This document shows, piece after piece, positions 43,157-51,236 of a stretch of 64,000 nt of DNA. The notes under the pieces are model-generated. The model was not told where the DNA came from. It made no database searches and saw only the letters and a list, made by a program, of their open reading frames with translations. The position numbers were made by a program, and so were the translations under genes. Source of the stretch: Candidatus Limnocylindrales bacterium (GTDB lineage Bacteria > Moduliflexota > Moduliflexia > Moduliflexales > JAUQPW01); assembly GCA_035559535.1 (NCBI GenBank), contig DATMBG010000032.1, positions 1-64,000 of the forward strand, in the 5' to 3' direction. Position 1 is the first letter of the stretch; the number at the start of each line of letters is the position of its first letter.

Positions 43157-43834
43157 ATGCGTGATCCAGGGCAAACAGGTAAGTTCAATTTAAAGGATCA
43201 AGAAAAAGGTAAGGTTCTGGTTGCAGAGACCGTAGCTGAAATAAGAAGGGACATTAAAAATTTGTTAGAATCTAAAGGATTTGAGGTTATTACCGCTGAA
43301 GACGGAAAAGCTGCCATAAGTAAGGTTGAAGAAGATCGCCCTGAATTGATCATCGTAGATACCATGCTCCCCGGCATAGATGGGATTCAACTCTGTAAAG
43401 TTCTGAGAAACAAACAAGAAACCAGGCTTTTACCCATTGTTCTGCTAACTTCTAAAACGGGTCTGGAGGATAAAGCCCGGGGCTTTGAAAGTGGGGCGGA
43501 TGATTATATTATAAAACCCTTCCATCCCTATGAGTTGTTAATTCGAGTAAGATCCCTCCTGGCTATGCGCAGGTTACAAATTCAGGCTTCCGAGTCGGAG
43601 AAACTTGCCGTAATCCGCGAACTATGCACGGCCCTGGAATTCGAGATTAGCCACTCTACCGATACCATTCTGAATTGTACGACTTATCTGGAAAATGCGC
43701 TTAAAACCCATCAAGACCCGGTGCTCCTCTCGCGGGCTCAAACTATTTCCTATCACACTTCCAGAATCAAAATGATGTTAAGTAAATTAATCGAAATTAC
43801 CGGAGATCCCGACACTAAAGTCAGGTTGGAGTAG
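43157..43834 (+). CDS. response regulator with HisKA-like tail but no ATPase domain
   Basis: A 225-residue protein. A receiver domain (about residues 18-140) has the phosphoacceptor Asp in LIIVDTMLPGIDG, the Thr/Ser in VLLTSKTG and the Lys in DYIIKPFHPYEL. The usual first acidic pair is replaced (VLVAETVAEIR instead of DD). After a linker, the C-terminal 75 residues look like a dimerisation helix pair with an H-box-like segment (ALEFEISHSTDTILNCTTYL), but no HATPase follows before the stop. A GGAGG site precedes the start. The output is unknown; it could be a phosphotransfer or decoy protein. Confidence 0.82.
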   Translation: MRDPGQTGKFNLKDQEKGKVLVAETVAEIRRDIKNLLESKGFEVITAEDGKAAISKVEEDRPELIIVDTMLPGIDGIQLCKVLRNKQETRLLPIVLLTSKTGLEDKARGFESGADDYIIKPFHPYELLIRVRSLLAMRRLQIQASESEKLAVIRELCTALEFEISHSTDTILNCTTYLENALKTHQDPVLLSRAQTISYHTSRIKMMLSKLIEITGDPDTKVRLE

Positions 43835-43867
43835 TGTGTAATTGTTAGGACCCATGGGGACAAAATT

Positions 43868-44455
43868 TTACGTTTTCTGGAGCAGGTTTTGTCGTATATA
43901 CAAACTTTGTAAAGCAATAATGGTTTTACCATCACAGATCTCCCCGGTTTCTATCATCTGTAAGGCCTTTTCGAAAGGTAATTCCAGGAGTTGAATATCT
44001 TCATGCTCAGAAGCCAGACCTCCCCCCGGGTTAATCCGCTCGGCCTCATCTAAATACCCTAGATAGACCTGAATCGTTTCACAACTGCTACCGGGAGTTG
44101 GATAAAATTTACACAGGGGAATCAGGTTTTGTATACGGTAACCCACTTCTTCCAGAACTTCATCCCGGGCCGTCGTAAGAGGATCTCGCCCCTTGTCTTG
44201 AATTCCGGCTACAACCTCGATCAACCAGCCAGGTCCTCCGTGTAAGTAAGCAGCACAACGGAATTGTTTAATCAGCAAAACGGTATTTTTTTCTCGATGG
44301 TAAAGAAGAATGGCCACTGCATGGCCCCGATCAAGAACCAGACGCTCGACGACCTCGCTCATAGTTCCGTCAAACTTTTCATGGCGGAAAATCACTTTAT
44401 CCAACTTAAAATAACCGTCATACTCTCGTTGGATCTGTTTTATTTCAACTTTCAC
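43868..44455 (-). CDS. Nudix hydrolase, NudK/ADP-ribose pyrophosphatase type
   Basis: A 195-residue nucleoside-diphosphate-sugar hydrolase. The region LLIKQFRCAAYLHGGPGWLI resembles the YffH/NudK branch. The Nudix box GIQDKGRDPLTTARDEVLEE, then VGY, keeps the LEEVG core, but Arg and Asp sit where Glu and Arg occur in the strict consensus, as in GDP-mannose hydrolases of this group. The substrate may be GDP-mannose or ADP-ribose. Confidence 0.87.
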   Translation of the reverse strand: MKVEIKQIQREYDGYFKLDKVIFRHEKFDGTMSEVVERLVLDRGHAVAILLYHREKNTVLLIKQFRCAAYLHGGPGWLIEVVAGIQDKGRDPLTTARDEVLEEVGYRIQNLIPLCKFYPTPGSSCETIQVYLGYLDEAERINPGGGLASEHEDIQLLELPFEKALQMIETGEICDGKTIIALQSLYIRQNLLQKT

Positions 44456-44468
44456 AATCTGTAGTCTA

Positions 44469-44525
44469 CCATCCGTTGTCCGTTGATTTTTACTTTTTCC
44501 CTAACTCATAACGGACAACAGACAG
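44469..44525. repeat. GTTGTCCGTT palindrome
   Basis: CCGTTGTCCGTT near 44472 and AACGGACAAC near 44510 pair around an A/T-rich loop, in the gap before the Nudix start. The same TCCGTTGTCC word is at 3619-3643 and 2376-2387. Confidence 0.55.
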
Positions 44526-44532
44526 AGATTTT

Positions 44533-47478
44533 TTAGAGTTCTCCCATCAATTGAATGGATTGGATTTCAACCAATCCTCCCCCAGTTCCTAAATCCAGGC
44601 GGAGTCCTGTAATTTTATTAACCCAAACCCATGCCGGTAAAGAGGATAGCTGAATGACATAGGGATGAAAGGTTCCATCTGCCCGGAGACTGAAAACAAG
44701 ACTGCTTTGGCTGTTAAAACCCCTTTGATCGACGGCCCAGAGTAGCTGCCCTTGCTTTCCTTGATGGACCCTCATATTTACAATAAAATAAGTGACAGGT
44801 TTTGGATCTAGTCCGTCCACCTCCCATTCTATTCCTTGATTTACCAGACGTACTCCATCCCCCGGGAATTTCCACTCCTTGAGGATCCGATGACCGGGTA
44901 AAATTTCTTCCAGTCGATCTCTTCCCCACAAAAAGGGAACATAACCAAAATCCACAGCATGAAAGAGATAAGATCCATAAGATTCTTCCACGGCCTGGAT
45001 GGTACCGGGTTCTAAAAGGATAAAGTTAGCTATCCGGGCAGCCGGTTTATAATGCCGGAGCAGATAATGGGAGAGGAGATAATGTCGTAAGTAGGTATCT
45101 ACTCCGTCTATCTCGTCCCAATGGGTTTGGGAACGAAAGATAATAAATTTGGGAGGGTGCTGCTCCAAATCCCGGATCACTTCCCTCTGTTGCTCCTCGG
45201 TAATAACAAGCTGGGTCAGAGCATAACGGGTCGGATTCTTTCTATCTGCAAGAAAATAAAAGGCTCCATGATTGGTAAAGTCCCAGATATAATCCGTTGG
45301 GAGGGTCATTTTTGCAAAAAAATTAAGTACCTGTGCCATAGTATGGGCTTGTTCGGGTGAGAGAAAGAGTTGACCCAATCTGGGCTCTGAGACCCTGATA
45401 CGTCCTGTTACCTGAATAGAGTTTTTGGTAGAAAATCGACTCAGTTGATCAGGCAAGGTTGTTTTTCCTTCCCGTCGGGTTGGCGTTGGAATAAATAAAG
45501 AGGCTGCTAAGAAGAGATAAATCAAGGCATACCTTGGATGGAACCGAACCGCTTTGGTGAGTAAAAATAACAATAAAATCCACCCGAAATGGCTTCCCAT
45601 CAAAGCATGTCCGGAATCTGAGCGATCCAATCCTCGTTTATAATAAACAATATTAACTAATAAAAGAAGGATTAGAATCCAATCTTCAGGTGAAGTCCAT
45701 TGTCCGGCCCTTAGTTTAAATCTTAACAGAACGAGGACCAATAAAATAAGAAGGGGGAGGAGATAGCCTTCCCAAAAATCATAATGATCGTTAATACCCA
45801 GAATGAGCGTTTTAAAAGGAAGGGAACTCCAGTGATCATAGGCTCTGAAGATTTCCTTGTAAGTAGAAATAAAGGGCTCCCAGGCCTTTAGTTTGATAAG
45901 ATATATGGCAAAGGGGACAAAGCTGATCCAAAGGGTTAGGGTATAAATAAAAACCGGTTTCCATCCTTTTCCCCTCTCCTTTTTCCACATTCCCAATCCC
46001 AGGAGAATCCCTAGGCCTCCTTCTGCCAGAATAACTGCGAACCCTGTATCGTTGGCAATAAGAAAGCTTAAAAAGGCTGTAAAAGCCGAAAGGCATAAAT
46101 ACCAGGTTCGATGATATCTTAGATACGCAACGGTCCATAAAAGGCTCAGGTTAGCAATCAGGGTTCTCTCAGTGGCAAGGATAGGAAATAGCCCTGTTAA
46201 AATCAGAGAAACCAATAAAAGCGCCCCTTCATAAGGAAGGCATAAGAGTCCCAGATAGTAATAAGAAACGACGGCTAAAGGACTTATAATATTTTCCAGA
46301 ATTCGGAATCCTTCAAGGGATTGCCCAAAAAGCTTGAATCCAAGGAGAGGCATTCCGATATCGGCAAACAAGCCGTGAACGAAAAAGATATCTTTATAGG
46401 GAATTTTTCCATCCAGAAAAGCCCGGGCGGGGACCAACTTTTCCCCTTCATGAAAAAAATCCACGTCTCGCTGAATATTGGGATGAAAGAAAAGAGAATA
46501 AATGAGGATCGGAAACAAACCCCAGAAGAAGATTTTCAAAAAAAGTCCTTTAGGATCCCCTGTTCCTGGATTCCGGATAACCCAAATCCAAATGGCCGTG
46601 GAAACCACAAGGGTTACAAGGATTAAGAGGGACCTGTGATAAGGGACGTTATACCACTCCAAGACTTTACCATCCTGGATATATTCTGCCCAGAAGAGGG
46701 TTTCCAGGGATAAAATAGCAAAAGGTAAAAAGGTTAGAGCGATCTGAGGGAGAACTTCAGATCTGGATTGGGATTTACGTTGGGCAATAAAATGAGAAAC
46801 AAGCCACCAAACGATCCAGCTCGAACCTCCCATAGCCAGCAGGATCCAGAAGCTGTATACTTCCAGAATACTTGAAGAATCGAAACGTCTTCGACCGGGC
46901 ATTGCAAGAAGAAAGAGACCGGGACAGGTTCCAAGCAAAAAAACCCCTAGGGATATCAAGAAGAGATCCCGTTTTTTATTATAGTTTTCATAAAAAAAGG
47001 GTATCAGAAGGTTTATGCCGATAAAAGCGAGACCCAGGGTGAGAACGATGGGGCTTAGAAAGAATTCTTCATTACGATAAGGTGCATAAAAAAGTAGGGG
47101 AACTAAAAACCAGATGGCGTAACTGAATGCCGTAAGTTTTAAATTTTCTGGGGGGGTTATAGAACAGAATTTCTGTTGAAAGGCGGTTAGAGGAAACCAA
47201 AGCAGATAGCCGAAGAAAGTTATCAGGGGAACGATTAAGAGGGTTAACAGATACAGGAAGGATTCACGCTGCTCAGGGTAGAGGCGGAGGGCAGCAAAGC
47301 CTACGGTTCCTTTATAAGAGTGGTACTCGAAGGGAAGAATCTCTTGGAGAATGAGGAGGATCCCCAATCCCGAAAAGAAACTTCCTATAAGGACAATAGC
47401 CTGCCAGAGCGTTAAGTCATATTTTTTAGCTTCTTCGCGAAGGAAGGTTACGGACTTTAAATCCAGTTGGGCAAACAT
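44533..47478 (-). CDS. large GT-C-like membrane protein
   Basis: A 981-residue protein with around 16 hydrophobic segments. The loop RDVDFFHEGEKLVPARAFLD, followed by PYKDIFFVHGLFADIGMPLLG, is the same acidic-loop pattern as the 17.9-19.8 kb protein, but a longer extra membrane domain precedes it. The C-terminal 300 residues are extracytoplasmic with strand-rich segments. It is a likely polyprenyl-phosphate-sugar-dependent glycosyltransferase. The ATG at 47478 (MFAQLDLKSVTF) is favoured; one at 47520 adds 14 residues. It is read in the same direction as rimO with a 90-base gap. Confidence 0.72.
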   Translation of the reverse strand: MFAQLDLKSVTFLREEAKKYDLTLWQAIVLIGSFFSGLGILLILQEILPFEYHSYKGTVGFAALRLYPEQRESFLYLLTLLIVPLITFFGYLLWFPLTAFQQKFCSITPPENLKLTAFSYAIWFLVPLLFYAPYRNEEFFLSPIVLTLGLAFIGINLLIPFFYENYNKKRDLFLISLGVFLLGTCPGLFLLAMPGRRRFDSSSILEVYSFWILLAMGGSSWIVWWLVSHFIAQRKSQSRSEVLPQIALTFLPFAILSLETLFWAEYIQDGKVLEWYNVPYHRSLLILVTLVVSTAIWIWVIRNPGTGDPKGLFLKIFFWGLFPILIYSLFFHPNIQRDVDFFHEGEKLVPARAFLDGKIPYKDIFFVHGLFADIGMPLLGFKLFGQSLEGFRILENIISPLAVVSYYYLGLLCLPYEGALLLVSLILTGLFPILATERTLIANLSLLWTVAYLRYHRTWYLCLSAFTAFLSFLIANDTGFAVILAEGGLGILLGLGMWKKERGKGWKPVFIYTLTLWISFVPFAIYLIKLKAWEPFISTYKEIFRAYDHWSSLPFKTLILGINDHYDFWEGYLLPLLILLVLVLLRFKLRAGQWTSPEDWILILLLLVNIVYYKRGLDRSDSGHALMGSHFGWILLLFLLTKAVRFHPRYALIYLFLAASLFIPTPTRREGKTTLPDQLSRFSTKNSIQVTGRIRVSEPRLGQLFLSPEQAHTMAQVLNFFAKMTLPTDYIWDFTNHGAFYFLADRKNPTRYALTQLVITEEQQREVIRDLEQHPPKFIIFRSQTHWDEIDGVDTYLRHYLLSHYLLRHYKPAARIANFILLEPGTIQAVEESYGSYLFHAVDFGYVPFLWGRDRLEEILPGHRILKEWKFPGDGVRLVNQGIEWEVDGLDPKPVTYFIVNMRVHQGKQGQLLWAVDQRGFNSQSSLVFSLRADGTFHPYVIQLSSLPAWVWVNKITGLRLDLGTGGGLVEIQSIQLMGEL

Positions 47479-47568
47479 GTATTGAGTGCCAGGAAAGAAC
47501 CAGCTTGTCTCCCTTCCCAAAACCTCGGGAGAAGGGTTAGAGGTGAGAATCTGACCGGCTATCGTTTA

Positions 47569-48930
47569 TTAAAGGATTCTTCCGGCCAGATCGTAGGTAT
47601 AGGCGTTGGTAATCTCCACGTCTTCCAGTCTTCCCTGCTCAGTCTGGCCCTCGTTGAGGTAAACGACGCCATCAATTTCGGGGGCCTGATTCTGCATCCG
47701 TCCTACCAACAGGAGAGGGGTTTCCGGGGACACGCCATCAACCAGAACACGTTGCTTGGTTCCTATCAGGGCTTTATTTTTCTCTCTGGAGATAGCCGCC
47801 TGTATCTTCATCAGCCGTCGGTATCGTTTATCCTTAACTTTAGCCGGTACCTCGTTTTTAAGGGTTGCGGCAACGGTTCCTTCTTCTTTAGAGTATTTGA
47901 AAACCCCCACCCGATCAAATTGCGTTTCTTGAACAAATTCCACCAGTCGTTCAAAGGCTTCTTCGGTTTCTCCGGGAAATCCTACAATAAAGGTAGTTCT
48001 TAGCGAAACTCCTGGAATTGTTTCCCGTATAGTTTGAATTAATTCCTTTATTTTTTTAGAAGAGCTGGGTCGATTCATGGCCTTGAGTAGGGCATCGTCA
48101 ATATGTTGTAAGGGAAGGTCTATATACTTACAGATTTTAGGTTCCCGGGCGATGGTTTCCATAAGGGGCTTTCTAAGGGTCGTCGGATAGGCATATAAAA
48201 ATCGAATCCATTCAATTCCATCCACCCGGACCAATTCTTCCAGAAGACGGGAAAGGGTTACCTCTTTTCCCTGGTCTTTTCCATAGGCGGTTGTATCCTG
48301 GGCAATCAGGTTAATCTCTTTAACCCCCTGGTCTGCCAGGCGTTTTACTTCTTCGACTACCGATGAAATCGTTCTACTTCGGAACCGTCCGCGCATAGAA
48401 GGAATAGCACAAAACGTACAGGTATAATCACATCCTTCGGCAATCTTAACATAAGCCGTGTGGGGAGGCCCTAAATTGACCCGTGGAGTAGTATGATTAT
48501 AAAGATACGTGGATTGGTAAGCTCCTTGAGAAATAAGGTTAAGGGATAAACGGTGGGTCCGCTCTTCAGAAGAATGTTTGCCTGTTAACTCATCACAAAC
48601 CCTGGCGATGTGAGGGATATCGTCCAGCCCCAGGAAGACATCGACTTCTGGAAGCTCTCTGGCCAGATCCTTGGGGTACCGCTGGACCAGACAACCCGTT
48701 ACAATGAGATATCGGCATTGACCCGCTTCCTTCCATTGAGCGACTTCTAATATGGTATCGATAGATTCCTCTTTAGCCGGGTTAATAAAGCCACAGGTGT
48801 TTACAATGATAATGTCTGCATTGGCTTCGGAAGTCAGCTCATAATTCGCTTCCCGAAGGAAGCCTGCCATAACTTCGGCATCTACCGTATTCTTGGCACA
48901 TCCTAACGTGATAATCCCAACCTTTTTCAT
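47569..48930 (-). CDS. rimO: ribosomal protein S12 methylthiotransferase
   Basis: A 453-residue radical SAM enzyme that methylthiolates Asp89 of ribosomal protein S12. The N-terminal UPF0004 domain has GCAKNTVDAEVM and two further Cys residues (NTCGFI, VTGCLVQRY) for the auxiliary cluster. The radical SAM motif is CDYTCTFCAIPSMRGRFRSR. RimO-specific residues and a C-terminal TRAM domain (VLVDGVSPE...) follow. I use the ATG at 48930, where MKKVGIITLGC begins. Confidence 0.95.
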   Translation of the reverse strand: MKKVGIITLGCAKNTVDAEVMAGFLREANYELTSEANADIIIVNTCGFINPAKEESIDTILEVAQWKEAGQCRYLIVTGCLVQRYPKDLARELPEVDVFLGLDDIPHIARVCDELTGKHSSEERTHRLSLNLISQGAYQSTYLYNHTTPRVNLGPPHTAYVKIAEGCDYTCTFCAIPSMRGRFRSRTISSVVEEVKRLADQGVKEINLIAQDTTAYGKDQGKEVTLSRLLEELVRVDGIEWIRFLYAYPTTLRKPLMETIAREPKICKYIDLPLQHIDDALLKAMNRPSSSKKIKELIQTIRETIPGVSLRTTFIVGFPGETEEAFERLVEFVQETQFDRVGVFKYSKEEGTVAATLKNEVPAKVKDKRYRRLMKIQAAISREKNKALIGTKQRVLVDGVSPETPLLLVGRMQNQAPEIDGVVYLNEGQTEQGRLEDVEITNAYTYDLAGRIL

Positions 48931-49064
48931 CGTTAAAAGAATACAAACTTTCCAGGCTTTTTTCAAGCGAAATTCTTTACCATGTAACTGTAACAATTTC
49001 TTACGAAAATCGTCTTACGATTTTCATGCTTCGTGAGGCCCTGAGAGGAATATCAAGCTCTTTA

Positions 49065-51236
49065 CTATTCGGCGCGCTTCTGGATCCTCACCTTTTGAAA
49101 GAAATGGGCACAGATCCAAACCCCTGAAATCAGAAGGGTCAGTAAGGTTAAAAATAATCCCAGCTTATATGAAGTGGGTTCATATCGAAATTGTACCACA
49201 TGTTCTCCTTTCGGGATTTTCACGGCCCGTTGTATATAGTTTGCCCGCCGGATCTCAACTTCTGTCTTATCGATAAAGGCTTTCCAGCCGGGATAAAAGG
49301 TCTCTCGTAAAAGGAGTAAACCCTCTGTAGGACGCTGCGTCTGAAGGGTTATCCGAGTAGGATGATATTCTCTGATAAGGACAGGATTCAACTTCTCGGA
49401 TTCCAGCACCGCAGATTCACGTGTAGAAAGCTCCCCATTTTGAACGGTGGATTTTGAAGAGGGTGCTAAAATGACGTGATGAACGGGATCAAAGTTCTCC
49501 TGGATCATATTATTGAGCACATCTATTTTACTTTCCAGGTAAGCCACAGGAATTACCCAATTTGCCCTCGGAGCAAATTTTTTAAGGCGATAAACCCAAA
49601 ACCTGGGTTCTTCAGAGAGGAAAGCCACTTCCAGGTTTTCGTTTTCTAGGGGTTCAAAGGTCAGCAGAAAGGCTGCATTGAGCATTTCAAGAAGTTTAAT
49701 CCTCAGAGGTAAAGGGGTGAGCTCAATAGCTTTCAGGATAGTATGGTAATGGGCCAGTCCTGCAGGTACGAATCCTTCTACATCGGAAATATGATAGAGC
49801 ATGCCGATATTGGATTCCAGGGTATCCCTCTGTCCGTACATATTACGATAAGATGCTGTACCGAATATATCCGTAAGGGGAGAGGGACGATAAATGCGGA
49901 ATGGTTCGTCTTCTGATTTCTCCTGCTCTAAATAAGAAACCAGAAGGGGTCTCTCCAGATAGAGTGTCTCATCGGCCAGGGAAATAACCCGGCTGTTGAC
50001 CCGGTATAAATCCAGGATAACCAGCAGAAGAAGACTCGGGAAAATAAAACGGATTTTGGGAAAGGTACCAATATAACCGGTACCTACACGGCATCGCTTC
50101 AAAACCTGATCTGCTCCAAATCCTGCCAAAGCAGCTCCGGCAAAGGTTGTCCAAAAAAGATATTTCTCCGGGTTCGGGATCATCCGAAATAAGGGAATCG
50201 TTTCGTAAAGGAAATAATAAAAAGGTGTGTATTTACCCATGGCCAGGATTAAGGAGAACAGAAAAGAGAGGGTCAGAAAAAGGGTAGTTTTGCTTCTTTG
50301 GGAGAAGATCCCCAACAAAAGGGATGGCAAAAGGAGAGCTCCCAAATATACACTGGGAAATAAAACGATTCCATCGGAAAAAAAGGATCTTCCCCAGAAA
50401 GACTCTGGAGGATTCAAGGTGCCTAAAAGATTCGGTATGAAAAATTCCAGAATTCTTATGGGATGAAAAGAAAATTTGGTTAAATACGCATAGTCTGCCT
50501 CCTGGCTCCTTAAAGCAAATTGAACCAATTCCAGCGTAGGTAAGAACTGTACCATAGAGAAACCAAGGGCATAACTAACTATCCCGATTAGCTTCAGAAT
50601 GATCTCCCTGCCCCTTTCCCGGACATAGAGACCTGCGTATCCTACAAGGGCCAGGCCGGTTAACATGACAGGGACGAAATCTCCTCCCAGCAATTGAAGA
50701 GCCAAAACCATACCAGCTCCCAAGGGAGGAAGGATAGATCGACCCTGTAGGGTCTTTTCAAAGAAATAGATAACCAGAGGAAGCCAGGACAGGGGAAATA
50801 AAATGTTTAAGTAGCTAATCGAGGAAATGGTAAAACCCCCATAGGTGAAAATAATGGCCGAAAAAAGAGAGGCTTCCAGAGATAATCCCCAATTTCTGGC
50901 CAGAAGGTACATAAACATTGAGGAGAGAAAGTAGGTCAGTACCAGGAGTAAGGTATATCCATAGGGAAAAGATAAGAAATAGAAAATAAAACTTACAGGG
51001 TGGAAAACGGCCGGTTCCAGAGTAGCTAAATGGGGAACACCAGATAAGACGTAAGGGTTCCAGAGAGGAAGGTATCCGGCTTGAATCGCTTCCTTATTAA
51101 AGGAAACCATAGGATAAAAAAAGGGAAGAATATCTTTTTGATGGAAGACTTTCCCCAAAAAAAGAGGTTTGTGAAAAAACAAAAGGAGGGTAAAGAGTAA
51201 AAGGAAAAAAGCTAAAGGAGAGCCCTGTCTATTCAC
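49065..51236 (-). CDS. YfhO-family membrane protein
   Basis: A roughly 723-residue protein with about 13 membrane segments. The opening loop FFYPMVSFNKEAIQAGYLPL, then WNPYVLSGVPHLATLEPAVF, and the C-terminal ETFYPGWKAFIDKTEVEIRR are classic YfhO features. These proteins are implicated in lipoteichoic acid or glycan modification. The GTG at 51236 overlaps the STT3 stop by 8 bases and fits best; ATG starts at 51284 or 51314 would overlap by 56-86 bases. Confidence 0.82.
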   Translation of the reverse strand: MNRQGSPLAFFLLLFTLLLFFHKPLFLGKVFHQKDILPFFYPMVSFNKEAIQAGYLPLWNPYVLSGVPHLATLEPAVFHPVSFIFYFLSFPYGYTLLLVLTYFLSSMFMYLLARNWGLSLEASLFSAIIFTYGGFTISSISYLNILFPLSWLPLVIYFFEKTLQGRSILPPLGAGMVLALQLLGGDFVPVMLTGLALVGYAGLYVRERGREIILKLIGIVSYALGFSMVQFLPTLELVQFALRSQEADYAYLTKFSFHPIRILEFFIPNLLGTLNPPESFWGRSFFSDGIVLFPSVYLGALLLPSLLLGIFSQRSKTTLFLTLSFLFSLILAMGKYTPFYYFLYETIPLFRMIPNPEKYLFWTTFAGAALAGFGADQVLKRCRVGTGYIGTFPKIRFIFPSLLLLVILDLYRVNSRVISLADETLYLERPLLVSYLEQEKSEDEPFRIYRPSPLTDIFGTASYRNMYGQRDTLESNIGMLYHISDVEGFVPAGLAHYHTILKAIELTPLPLRIKLLEMLNAAFLLTFEPLENENLEVAFLSEEPRFWVYRLKKFAPRANWVIPVAYLESKIDVLNNMIQENFDPVHHVILAPSSKSTVQNGELSTRESAVLESEKLNPVLIREYHPTRITLQTQRPTEGLLLLRETFYPGWKAFIDKTEVEIRRANYIQRAVKIPKGEHVVQFRYEPTSYKLGLFLTLLTLLISGVWICAHFFQKVRIQKRAE

